Origin: Siderastrea siderea
Taxonomy: Eukaryota > Cnidaria > Anthozoa > Scleractinia > Rhizangiidae
DNA: 64,000 nt
Direction: 5' to 3'
Assembly: GCA_964030785.1 (NCBI GenBank)
Contig: OZ034968.1
Span: forward strand, 28,172,186-28,236,185
The stretch's first letter is position 1; each line of letters opens with the position of its first letter. The notes under the pieces were generated by a model, which was not told the DNA's origin, made no database searches, and was given only the letters and a program-made list of their open reading frames with translations. Below are positions 46,601 to 58,042 of the stretch, piece by piece. The translations under genes and the position numbers were made by a program.

Positions 46601-49600
46601 GAACTTCGTGAAACATCAGGACATGTTTCTTTATTTTTAAAAATTTTTGGGTTTGCGTCTTTCTGCGTTGCCTTTACGAGAAAAGCAAAATTAAAACAAA
46701 AACATTAAAATAAAATAACCTTTTCGCCTCAGCTTGTTTTGAATTCTTATTCATCGCTTATTCCTCCTTTTACACAATCAGAGAAATAAATTTACTCGGG
46801 TTTTAAATTTTACCCAAAATATAATGGGCGTCTAAGGGATATCCAAAAGATAAAACATATTTTACTAAACTACTCCTTTGGTTCACCCTAGCTTAGTTGG
46901 CATCCAGCCTTTTTTTTACTCATATAAAACATCTAAATCCACAGGTGGCCAACAGAGAGAGGGCATGCGGATTCTATTTATCTGAGACTATGGCAAAGGA
47001 ACCACTGCAACCATCGAGATTATCAGAATCTGGCCAAAAATGGGGCGGATTCCTTCACAGCAAACTCCATGCTGATAAAAAGCATAGCCCGTGACCAGAA
47101 ACTTGACCAACCTGCCCTAGTATTCTATGCGCTCATTGGAAATGATGTTTGCCGGGATACTTTAGACGAGATGACCACTCCAGAGGAGATCCGTAAAAAC
47201 GTCCTGGAAACACTTAACGGTCTGGACAAGCGCCTACCAAATGGAAGCCACGTGATTCTTAGTGGTTTGGTCGATGGTCGAATTTTGTACGACACTGTTC
47301 ATAACCGCATCCATCCCTTGGGTAAACTGAGGGGAGACTTGACCTATAAACAGTTTTACAACTTTTTGAACTGTTTGCAGGTTTCACCTTGCTCTACGTG
47401 GTTAAATTCTAATGAGACCATCAGAAACGAAACCAGTAAACGAGCTGCTCAGCTCAGTGCCGTACTGAAGAAGGTGGCCGAGACAACCAAGTATGAAAAT
47501 TTTGATGTCTTCTACTTTGACACACCATTTGAACAAGTCATCGAGGTAGGCAAGCTGTTTATACCAATCCGTTCAATAAAATCCAACTTATAAGTTGAAC
47601 TTTCAAGTTTTAACTGGTATGTAATGTTAGTTTGAAGTTCATTTAACAAAATTCAGCTTTTAAGATTACCCCAGTAATACCGAGGAACGTACGTGTCTGG
47701 CTGTGAAGATGACTGAGAGAGCAAACGACCTCATTACACATACTTTCATATCTGCAATCGTAGCGTGAACGCAGGCCTGGCGTGAACGGTAGCTTGGCTA
47801 GTAAGGGATAGTGAACGCTTTCAAAGGTCGCCTACGGTTTGAGATTTTACTTTTTAACTGTAAGTTAGTGTTTTGTGGCCATGCGTTTTAATAAATAAAT
47901 GAACGTGTGCATCAGTTGAAACAGAGAAGCCAAAACTGAAAAATTGAGAACATTTGAACTATGATTTCTTTGAGTATGATGTTGTGTAATGTAAGATTTT
48001 GTTCTCATGTGTGAGGTGATACTGTAAATCAGCTAGAAGCACCCCAGTTCACACAGAGGAGAACAGTAAAGGGATGATAATTTCTGGCTGCCAGTTTCAT
48101 GCTGCGTCTGATTAATCAATACCCTGCGAGCAGAGACCTTTCGATCTTCCCAGATAAGTCGGGAAGAGGAAGGGTCCTCTGCCAGCCGCCTTGACTTTCT
48201 TTGATTTGCCGCTCATCCACCGAAACGGATGAGTCAGTCCGGTTTGAAACCAGTTTTTCCCGTTTTTGCTCAGTGCGCATGTGCGTTGTTAGAAATTACT
48301 GACTAAATACGCGCCCACGGTACGTTCGGTACGCTCTTGAAGTTCACAACAGTGGACGTTTCTCTCTCGAAAGGTGTCTTTGATAAAGCCGTGAAAAGTG
48401 CACTGGTAAGAGTGAATACTCATGGAATAAGCAATCTCACACAACAACAGTCGAAGGTCTTGCTTTATTTTCTGTGTGGTAAAGATTCTTTTGTCTGTTT
48501 GCCAACCGGCCATGGAAAATCGCTAATTTACCAACTGGAACAAAAGAATCTGGGTTGCGGTTGCTTTCGGACCAAAAAATTTTACTTCTGGTTTGAACGG
48601 GAATCGATGCGAAGGGCTACGCGAATGCACAATTCAACGCTTATTTTTATGGCGAAATGACATTTATTTTGGTCAACGGCGAGACAAGCAAACGGCAAGA
48701 GAAACAATTATTTTCCGACTGGCGGCCGGTAATTTTGAAGACGAAACGGCCTCAGTGCAAAATATAATTTACCGCATGACGGCCGAGAAGTTTAAATACG
48801 AAACAAACTCGACACAAATGCGTTTTGTTGAATGAAAGCCAAGAATGTTGAGGACGAAAGAGGCTCAACACGAAAATACTTCTGAATGACAGGGACAAAA
48901 AGAGGGCCAAATTAAAATAAATATCTCGAAGACCAAGATTTCGATGCGAGCTTTCCGTGACTCGCTAATTGGAAATCACTGGACTGTAACAACATGTTGA
49001 CAGTCGACAAATCGCAGTTTCTTGATCAGCAAAAATATTTCAAGGCTGAGGAGTTTTCAACCTGTGACATAAATTCGAACAGAATTATTCTCAGCCTTAC
49101 GGTTTAATTACAGTTGATCCACGTCACGCGTGAACGGAAACCTCAACACGTGATCCGAGTCTTCAAATAAACAAGCTACTTTCAGTGACGTAACGGAGAT
49201 CACAAGGGAAATATTGAAGATCTCATTGAAATTTCCGAAAATGGCTTCTATCTTTGTAGAAGCAAGGGGTTGTGACGGAACAAATCTTTGTTTTATCGAG
49301 AGACCGCGTTATTTTCTGGGTTCGCTTCTCGTCAGTGGTTCAAAAACGTTTTAGACGACTAGAAGGAGGTGAAATTATGTCAATTATTTTGCTGACGCGT
49401 GATTCCTGTTTCAACCGAACGAGAACAAACCTTGAAGCTGAACGCTTGTGTAAGAACGGTAGCTCCGAAGGAAGTGGACGAAAACCAAGATACATCTGCC
49501 GTGTCAAGCAATTACCGATGACAGTTTTTCCTAGTTGCGAGGTTGATTAAAGACAAAGCCGACGCTTCGTCCACAGTTAACCAAAGCGTATAAATGTGAG

Positions 49601-51475
49601 TTGTTTGTATGGAGCTGAAATTCGATCCAAAATGGAAATGGTCAGTTTTCCGTGCAAAATACCTAAAAAGCGAAATAGAGTTTGAAGACCATTACCTGTT
49701 GTGTGTTTGCTGTGTTTTTTGCCACTTTTCCGAGCTTCTGGAGGCCGTTTGGGGCGATTTTCTGTTTAACGGTCGATGCGACATCACGTCAAAGTAAAGC
49801 CAGTACGTGACAAGACGTCGCTTCGACCGTTAAACAGAATATCGCCCGAAACGGCCTCCAGCAGTTCGGAAAAGCGGTAAAGACACAGCAAACACACAAC
49901 AGATAAGGTTTTTCAAACTCTATTTTGATTTTTAGGTATTTTCCACGGAAAACTGCCGATTATTTTCAATCGAATTTCAGCTCCATACAAACTCTCATAT
50001 TACGCTTTTGTGACCTGTTCTTCGTCTATTGCATAACCTACTGCTCAACAATCTTGCCCGATTTTCCCATCCATATATCCTAGGTTTCGCTAGTTTGAAC
50101 AATTCAATAGATTCTACATGCAACGTCGTCTGAAAGTTTAGAAGGATAACTTCGTCCCCCTTGACTGAACGCCTCACATGTACTGAACGTTTCATGATGT
50201 CGAATGATACAATAAACTGCGCCAGGAGTTGCACGAGCTGCTGTGGAGATCGCTTTCGGCCCCTCTCCAGTCAAATAACGATCAATTATTCGTCTTCTCG
50301 TTTCCTTGTGGAGAGGCCTGTTCTTCCAACCTAAGGCATTAACATAACCAGGTCTGAACATTTCGAAAAATCTGTGACAGATTCGTAATCTCCTTTCGAT
50401 TTTCGAAATCCCTCTCTGAATCTCTAGAAACACAAGGCGAATGCCCAAACATGGAGAACGTGACTCGTCACGTTGTTTTGAATTTTAGAGTTTCCGTTCA
50501 CGCGTGACGTGGATCAACTGTAAAGCTTTCCTCAAATCTCTTGTGTTACGACCGAAGTCAGAATAGTTTGTTGTGGACGCGGCTGTCATTCAGTAAACAT
50601 GTTAATTGAAGCGAGGCCGACAAGGCTCGTTTACATTTGAATTTAGCGCATGCTCAACAGGGAAAGTCGCGGCGGCTGGCAGAGGTCCCTTCCTCCTCCC
50701 GACTTATCTAGGAAGATCGAAGGGCCTCTGCTCGCAGGGTAATTAATCAACTATTATGGCACTTGAACATTTCACAACTAGAGAACCCAATACTCGTAGT
50801 TTTCCATTTCAGAATTTAATAACCAAAATTTTTTTTCATCGGATGGCACGGTTGCTAGTAAAGACAACAGTTAACATTGCGGCCCTTCAAAAGTACCACC
50901 ACAAAAAAAATTAAGACATTTGATCTTGGTGATCCTGTCCTTTATTCTTCGATATCATGTATGCTTGATCAAGTAGTGATTATCTAAGGAGAAATTAGAC
51001 GCTTGCCTCCATTACGACTCAAAGGGTTAAAAATATTATAGAGATAAGAAAAATGACTCCAAAAGAGTTTGTTGGGGCCAATCAAGAGTAGTTTTAATAA
51101 AGAGGTGTTCGTTCAACGGAAAGCAATTGTCTGAGTTAAATCTGGGTTTAGCATGAAACGATTTCAGTTACTGAGCTATCATAGTGGTACCCTGGACCTC
51201 CGGCTTTTAAGTTTAGCACTGTAACCAGGTCAGTAACCATTTATCCAAACTGAGTTTTCAGTAATTCGTTCTTTCAGGAATGGAAAGCTGAAGGACGCAA
51301 GGTATACGAGTTGATTGAGGCAGCAGATGGATTTCACCCAACTCTGAAGGCCCAGGCACTCGCTGCAAAGACACTGTGGCAAACGATAGAATCAAAGATC
51401 CCACATGTGCTTGGAAAGGTCAACCCCAACAATGTCTTGATAGAAAAGATGTTTGGAGACCAAGGGGGATATTGA
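43694..51475 (+). CDS. AOAH: Acyloxyacyl hydrolase copy C, complete
   Basis: Exons are 43694-44459, 45873-46056, 46945-47545 and 51278-51475, with the same exon lengths and phases as copy B, 582 residues. It has a signal peptide ending PSYA, a six-cysteine saposin B domain, the DLDND / DSNCNGIYG calcium-binding region, and the esterase blocks VLGDSAAAHFH, IGNDVC and DGFH. Donor 1 is AAAG|GTTGGT. AATAAA lies at 51500. Intron 3 holds a 2.6-kb transposon. Differences from B are scattered substitutions (for example FCDPEN for FYDPEN, and EWKAEGRK for ELKAEGGK in the last exon), with no frame damage. The expected role is LPS deacylation. The large and small subunits of the family arise by cleavage between the saposin and esterase parts. 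Confidence 0.92.
48337..48660 (+). pseudogene. RecQ-like helicase N-terminal fragment inside a transposon
   Basis: The frame reads QQQSKVLLYFLCGKDSF then VCLPTGHGKSLIYQL, matching RecQ motif 0 (Q-rich) and motif I (Walker A, GHGKS). After YQL the helicase similarity stops, so motifs Ia to VI are missing. It was probably captured by the transposon and cannot be a working helicase. Confidence 0.65.
49111..50520 (-). mobile_element. Nested Tc1/mariner-like element
   Basis: Termini CAGTTGATCCACGTCACG and its reverse complement (inverted repeat about 31 bases) are flanked by TA. The minus-strand frame 50448-50104 contains NRPLHKETRRRIIDRYLTG and KAISTAARATPGAVYCIIRHH, a paired-like helix-turn-helix typical of Tc1/mariner transposases. 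The catalytic DDE part is missing; in its place is a palindrome. Confidence 0.75.
49583..50010. repeat. 430-bp near-palindrome within the Tc1/mariner-like element
   Basis: Arms 49583-49795 and 49800-50010 are inverted copies (TTTGTATGGAGCTGAAATTCGAT, GTTTAACGGTCGA and complements). Confidence 0.85.
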
Positions 51476-51780
51476 GGTGGAATGTGATAAAAGAGGAGCA
51501 ATAAAATAAACTGTGAATCCTTCCCTATTCTGTTAATTTCGTTAATTTGTAGTGCAATATAGAATATATACTTGACAGTGCTCTGATAAAGGTGGGCAGA
51601 AGTCATCGAAAATTCAGTGAAAAACAATCTGCGTTTATAGATTCGACCGGGAGCTACTACTTTTCAGAGGTCGCTGTGCTAAGAGTTCACCTCATACAGT
51701 TTGAACTAAAAGGCCACATTTCAGCCTAAAGGCAAAATGTCCTTGAAGCTACTTTTTGTCTCATTTTCTAATACTTACAG

Positions 51781-51959
51781 CTCAGTTTGAATTGGAAGGT
51801 ATCGACAGGATATATGATCTGACATCGAAACGGTCGTTTCTGATCAGGCAATCAGGACGCGCTAAGATTTGTGAAAAGAGCACAAACCTTTGTCCAGTGG
51901 ATGAAACCAATCCTGTCGCTGTGTATGGCGATTCACTCATTGCGCCTGGAAAAAGTTAG
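51781..51959 (+). other. Orphan exon-like open segment, unknown
   Basis: CTTACAG precedes an open frame QFELEGIDRIYDLTSKRSF, continuing through CEKSTNLCPVDETNP to AVYGDSLIAPGKS and a TAG. The frame needs a phase-1 donor upstream and none is assigned. The B counterpart (35771) is frameshifted. It may be the last exon of a lost or unrecognised gene; I do not know the family. Confidence 0.3.
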
Positions 51960-52547
51960 GCAATCTTTTAACAAGTAGAGGCCTAATTGGAAGACAACAA
52001 ACGTTAAATTTGAGTATTAAACGTGACAATTTAAGAATTGCCTTCTTTTTGCCTTATCTAGATGTAGCAACCTGTAACTTTCTGTAAAGATTATCAGATT
52101 TGATGTGAAACTTTTTGCTCATTTACTTGCTTTTAAAGAAAATAACTAATGCAATATAGTTAAACCTGTGTGACCACGAACTTTATTTACACGTGATTTC
52201 TTCAAAATGGAAATGAACTTTTGCTTAGCAAAACATTTATTGCTTCGTCATTGTTCGCGTAAAAGCTGAATCCTTGGTTTGTCCAAAGATAGACATGTCT
52301 TTTTTTCGCAAGGAGGAAGTTCCAGCTAGCTAATCTGTTTTATCCTGAGATGCAATTTGCAGCTGTATCAAATTTTTCGGAAAGTACCCCTCTGTGGCAC
52401 CTCAAAGTGGAACTTGCAATATTTTCCTGTTCTTCTGTTAATTGAAAGGTAATAAGTACGTTGTAAACTTCTGAGCTGATACAATATCAGCTGCATGAAA
52501 GAATGCCCTCAAAATGGGATTTTCCTCGTCGTGTGTACGTGTTTCCA

Positions 52548-55255
52548 TCAATCCTTGTTCGAAGGGCAGTCTGGAGTGGAGTCTATGGGGTACAGACCTC
52601 TGACGTCATTAGGGTCGTATCGCGGTCCACAACAACAGTCCGTGCTACAGCTAGGTGCGCATGTGTCAGGGCATGATCCAGGGCAGGTCTGCGGTAGCGG
52701 AGAGGGTACGGGGGATGGCAACGCTCGAGGTGGCTGGGGTTGAGGCTGAGGCGGAGCTACCTTGGGTGAAGGGGAACAACAAGAAGGGCTGCACTGTGGG
52801 GCGCAAGAGTCCGGGCAGGATGCAGGGCATGCAGGGACTGGGGGAGGAGAGGGAACGGGAGGCTCCAATATTATTATGGGAGGAGGCTGCGCTTGCGCTT
52901 GAGACTGCGGCTGGTTTCCCGCACAACATTGGGGAGTACAAGATGGAAGACATGATGGCGCACAAGGGGCCGGACATTGGGGGATTGGGAGTGGAAGTGG
53001 GATAACTATCGGAGGTAGGGAAGGTGGGGCAACAAGAGCAGGGGAAGGAGGGATAAGAGGATAAGAAGGCACCTGAGGAGTGAGAGGGGGGCTTTGTGTT
53101 AACAGACAACAATGGGGTGAACATTTTGGATAGCATGATTGAGAGCACCAGCTTTGTGGGCACCGCCCCTGGGAAATGGGAGGTGGTATTGCTGGGATCG
53201 GAGCCGGGTTACAACACGATGGAGAACACTGGGGATAGCAAGACGAGGGGCAGCTGGCAGGGCAGAGTGGAGGAGGTGGCGGGGGCATTATTGGGGCTGG
53301 CATCATTGGAGCTGGAACTGCTGGTAAACTGACTTGTTGTTGTGGCTTGCAGCAGATTGGGCTGCATTCAGGGAAACATGAGCGCGGACAATAAGACGCA
53401 CAGGACTCCACCGGTAAAGCAGGGCGAGGCAGAGGCTGAGGTATCCGCGCTGGATGGGAGGGAGCTATACAACAGCTGAAATTGCAGTCAGGAGTGCATC
53501 TGTGCTGGCACAGTCTGCGACAAGTTCCTGAAAAACACACAAAAGGTGAAGGTGCAAAAACAACACATATGATCTGTAGCGATTTGCAGAAAAGTATGGG
53601 AATGAGATCGGACGTGAAAGCCACTACTACTAGTCCTTTGTTGATTTCGTTGTAATTGTTTGGTTAGAGAGACCAACGACATATCATAAACCTAATGGCG
53701 CCCAATTTTAAAGTTCAAAATATTGGAAAATAAGTCTCTTATAACGCTAATATAAAAAAATGCATTTAAAAATGGAATTAAAAAAGTTTTGATAATAATG
53801 ACTTGCCTTTCCTTGCTTTTTGCGGATGTTGTCTGCGGCTCAGCTTACTTCTCTGGTATGCATATCCATATAACAGTGGTGATCGTGGTGCATAATAAGC
53901 ATACTGTCGTTTTACTAAACCATGGTTACCTGCAAAAGTAACGTTCGTGTTACACTGGTAATGGTTTGATTCGTCAAAGTTGAGTTTAAGTTTTGAACAA
54001 TATCGCTCAGGACCATCTTCATCACGCCTTGTTGCCACCAATCAAGGACTTCTCGAGACTTCTCTCTGTCTGTGACCAAAAATAGCACTGAGAAGTTATA
54101 ACGAGCCATTTATTTGTTAATAAATATATCTAACTTTGGATCTCATAGACTACTGTTGCCTTTTTAAGCAGTTTGTGTGTTAAACAACAGCACCGTCTTG
54201 GGGTAAGGTGTCTCGACATTGACAATAACATGCAGGTTGCTTAGAAACTACAAAAAGCCATTCGCAAGGTGCCGTGCCCCGACAAATTGCATTCCGCTCG
54301 ACTGAAGTGTGAGCGCTGCCCTGTTTTAATTTGTACATTTTTGATCGATGCATATCATATGTTAACTTGGGGGCGTAGTGGTGTAGTGGTTAGCGCGTTG
54401 GACTTCAGATCTGAAGGTCTGTGATTCAAGGCCCAGTCCCTGCCATCGTGTTGTTTCCTTAGACAAGAAACTTTACCCCACATTGTCTCTCTTCACCCAG
54501 GTGTATAAATGGGTACCGGCGACATACTGCTGGGGGTAACCCAGCGATGGACTAGCATCCCATCCAGTGGGGAGTAGGAATACTCTCAGTTGCTTCATGC
54601 TACACAAACCGGGATATGCTCCGGTCGTGTGGGCCTCCTGAGCTCGCCTGCGACTTTACCTTTTATATGTTAACTTGATATGCAGACATCATCAAGCACA
54701 CCGTTGCTAAGACATTAAAGTCGGTGCCTGCTTATACAAAGGTATTTTTTGCACAGTTTATGACCAAGTGGGAAAAGCAGATCTTAGCAAGGGCTATTGG
54801 AAACCAAAAAAGAAAATTGCGGTCGGAGATGATTAAGTAGCTAGAATTCTAAAAAGCTGTGAAATACATAACAATGTATGGCATTTTCTTTCCAGATTTA
54901 AGCTTAATTATCTCTGGAAAATACGTATTACCTTCAACTTTCCCCTTAGATTCCAGCAGCCCTTGCTAAGATCTGCTTTACCCGCATATTAATAAACCGC
55001 GAAAAAATATTTTTGTATTAGCAGGTACTGTCACTATAAGAAACCCGAGTTGTTTTGGACCACTCTGAGATGCGCAGAACGTATGCACAGTAACAAAAAG
55101 AGGCACCGTCCTTAATGAGTGACAATTCACATTAGTTTTGCGATACCTTTTGTTGCATGCGATTTGTTTTTCGGAACTGGACTTGCTTCTCCTAGTAGTA
55201 AAGTAGTAGACACCAGATAAAGCGTCCAGAGACAAACTCCCTTTGCTAGCATCAT
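52548..55255 (-). CDS. Secreted protein with seven minicollagen-type cysteine-rich domains
   Basis: Exons are 55255-55147, 53929-53807 and 53527-52548, both junctions phase 1, 403 residues. Residues 1 to about 25 are a signal peptide (LYLVSTTLLLGEA). A dibasic LVKR at 43-44 resembles the propeptide site of minicollagens. Exon 3 has seven domains of pattern C-x3-C-x3-C-x3-C-x3-CC, for example CPAPCAPSCLPSCTPQCC; the fourth has one extra residue (CPQSWC). Linkers are rich in Pro, Ala and Gln, and there is no Gly-X-Y tract. The layout resembles cnidarian proline-rich (CPP) and NOWA-type capsule proteins, which crosslink by disulfide reshuffling in the nematocyst wall. Intron 2 has a GC donor (AAAG|GCAAGT). 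It is convergent with AOAH-C, with 1.07 kb between the stops. Confidence 0.85.
54369..54690 (+). mobile_element. tRNA-derived SINE, C-side copy
   Basis: Orthologous to the insertion at 38371-38690. It has TGGTGTAGTGGTTAGCGCG and TTGTTTCCTTAGACAAGAAAC. It lies in intron 1 of the seven-domain gene. Confidence 0.65.
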
Positions 55256-55399
55256 TCGGCTTTCAAACTTACAAAGCTGCAAAATAAAACTGAAAAAAAA
55301 ATTTAAAACTTTAAAGCTATCACCTTCATTACAAGATAACCCAAGCCAGTCTTTAGCTATTTTTTGCAACACTTCCTTGAAGACTGTGGAATGCATTCC

Positions 55400-57300
55400 T
55401 TAGAGAGGGTGAGGGAGATGGAGAGAGGGCAAGGCAAACAGCGGCACTCGTAAACGGCAAAATCGTTACTAGTGTGATCTCTGGCCAAAACGGAAATACT
55501 AAGATAAAGAGCAAATTACAATTTCTAGTTCTGTTATGAAAAGAAATACACCACGCGTACAAAGTTGCATAGCTTTTGGGCGGACTGGAGGGTAAAAATC
55601 ACCGAACACAACTTGCCTGAAGACAAAATACGGGTATCCAGTAAATGTTTTTATTGAAATTCGGTGAATTACCAATAATTTGTACCTGCTAATTTACTTT
55701 GCTAATTTATTGAAACAGCAGTTTTATCTCTTGGTCGATTAATTTGTTTAAATCAGGATTCGTGTGCCAGCTTACTACCTTTGCTAGAATTAAAAAGAAA
55801 ATTGAAGGACAAAAAATTGCCTGTCTGTCTTTCAACCATATAGTCCTTTCGTGTTCTGAAACTCAAAATTGCGCGATCTTTAATTTCATAATATTTAACG
55901 TTTAACAAGCAAAATAAAACAAGAAACCTATAATGCAGTAATTAAGTATTTCTAATCAATAAACAAAAATCTTCGAAAAGTTGACTCGCTGATCAGTTAC
56001 TTTACGCCGGGAGTGTATAAAATTAAATTTTCTCACTAATTGAAGAGGGAATATCTTAAGGTACCAGTTGATTCTCGAAATCGGATAATTGAGGAAGTAA
56101 ATAATACCAAGACGAAACAGAAAGAGGATTAAGTGGATAAAGGAATAATGAAACACCGTACCTCTGCGCAAAATGTTCTTTCTCTTGTCGATAAAAGGGT
56201 CATCGATTTAAGAATAAATCTAAGAAAAAGGGGAATATATGCTAAATTATTCAAACATACGACACTTACTGCCCATCTGGTGTTATATTGACCTGCTAAA
56301 CAGTCTAGACACCTGTTCAGTCAAATAGCCGAGAGAATTGAGCAGTGTAAACGTGTTGCGGTTCACTATTTTTCTTTCTTTGTTGTCATAGTGCGTACAA
56401 AGACGTCCTGAGATGCTTAGCGCTATCGTTTGACTCGTGAAGAGGGTAGTTTATTTGTTTGCACTGCTATGGATAAAAACTATACAAAAGACGTGATATA
56501 ATAAAATCTAATGACCGCCTGCTGATTCGTCTTGCGTGGTTTGGCTGCAGTCACTTGCTTTTTCGTCGTGTAACTTTTTGATCACGGAAAATCTTTTGTC
56601 AGTTTTTGCATCTCCAACCCGCTGAGATTACATTTCAATATCTCTTCTTTATCAACAGCTTTCTAGAGGCTTGGTAGTTGAGTGTGTATAGATAGACCCA
56701 CTCCCATGCTATAAAGTGAAGAGCCAGGGCGCTGGAGTTGTTAGCGCATCACTTACGACCCGCGGTGTGGGCGTCTAGAATTTTTAAAATTGCATGCATC
56801 CTTCGTGTTCGGTCCTGCAACGAAACTTTTTCATCGTTTGATCAGCATTTAAACTGCAAGCAGTGGTTGTTTATTCTTCTTCAAAGATAGTATATAAGAG
56901 TGTGCGCGCAAAATCAGGAATGGCGCGAGGAACAGGTAACGGCCAGATGGTAAGCCCCATTTCCTCAGGGCCTGTGTATTCAGTCCTCGCGGCTCTCCTC
57001 ACGCACTTTATAATCTCGGTCTCGGGTGATGGGAAATATTTCCACTTGCCCCTACCCCCGTCCCCCCTTCACCCCACCCTTTTCAATTCAGTGACGTTGT
57101 ATAAAATATGTCTGATTTTTTGTGTTGGCATTTCAAACGTTGAAGTTGACGCGGGTAAATTTTCCAACACATTTGTACCACGCTTGTAGTTGCTAGGCCT
57201 CCTTCCCTTGCACGTACCGAAATGATTCGACCGTGAATGCCTGGAAGAAAGCCCTACAGGAAATGTGTGGATGTATTGGCAACGTCCTTGATGCGTCACC
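55400..57300. other. No gene supported
   Basis: Right of the duplicated block the sequence is single copy in this window. Open frames at 55353-55562, 55956-56171 and 56863-57189 have no recognised domain. Confidence 0.35.
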
Positions 57301-57499
57301 TGGGGCGGGTTCCTTAAATCTAACGTCTAGAGTAACTTCTAACGTCAAACGGACGATCCACTCTAAATCTCAGTATCTTTACATCTGACATTAGCGGTTA
57401 CGCCCGGCGTTACAGTCAATGTACGTCAGTCAATCTGCACCATCAGTATTTCGAAAATTCACACGTCAGCTGGAAAGATTAATGCATGTTTTGTTTTGT

Positions 57500-57640
57500 A
57501 AATTTTGGTTGGTGGTTACCCCAATTTTCTTTTTGGATTCCAACAGCCCTTGCCAAGATCTGCTTTTCCCGTGTAGTCATCAACCGCGCAAAAATACTTT
57601 TGAAATAGTAGGCACCGTCTGAGGTCCTTAAGACACTCGC
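57500..57640. repeat. Fragment of a dispersed repeat
   Basis: CCCTTGCCAAGATCTGCTTTTCCC and GTCATCAACCGCGCAAAAATA recur in related form near 8200-8280, 38940-39010 and 54950-55020, which marks a dispersed family. Confidence 0.5.
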
Positions 57641-58042
57641 TTGACTGGAGTATTCTGGGAGAGGAAGGGGAGGTGGAAAGCGAGAGGATGAAGAAATGGA
57701 TGACTGGGAATAAAGTACTTTTTTCTGCGGACCAGAAAGGAATGGAAAGAGCACACGCTTTACGAGTCGAGATTGGGCTGGAGAGGCTCGTGCATCGATA
57801 TCTTGAGAGAAAATCAAGACTTTTTAGCAGGCTATCCTTAAATATGCGTATATCCTTCCCTCTTTCCCTTTCTCACACACCCCATCCCCGGGTTTTTTTA
57901 GCCCCTTCCACCACCTGTTGTTTCCTTAGACAAGAAACTTTCACCACAAACGAATTGCATTAGAAGATAGAATAGAAGACAAATACACTTAAAAGCAGAT
58001 TCTACTCTGCCAACGTGCACCGAGCTGAACGCTAACTGGTAG

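Larger units (their letters stand above)
48120..50741. mobile_element. 2.6-kb Mutator-like transposon in AOAH-C intron 3
   Basis: Starts TACCCTGCGAGCAGAG and ends CTCTGCTCGCAGGGTA. The inverted repeat continues for about 75 bases. ATTAATCAA is duplicated at 48111-48119 and 50742-50750, a 9-bp target-site duplication, as for Mutator-like elements. Copy B has the single ATTAATCAA (near 32025) and no insertion. It carries a RecQ-like fragment (48337-48540) and a nested Tc1/mariner-like element. No Mutator transposase was seen, so it is probably non-autonomous. Confidence 0.85.

Noticed and set aside
48337..48660. A host RecQ helicase gene
   Set aside because: Only motifs 0 and I are present, and the segment is enclosed in transposon termini with a 9-bp duplication.
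53915..54109. Minus frame MARYNFSVLFLVTDREK just upstream of exon 2 of the seven-domain gene
   Set aside because: Compared with the B copy it differs by about ten replacement and two silent changes, so it is not under protein constraint; phase logic instead joins 55147 to 53929. Treated as intron.
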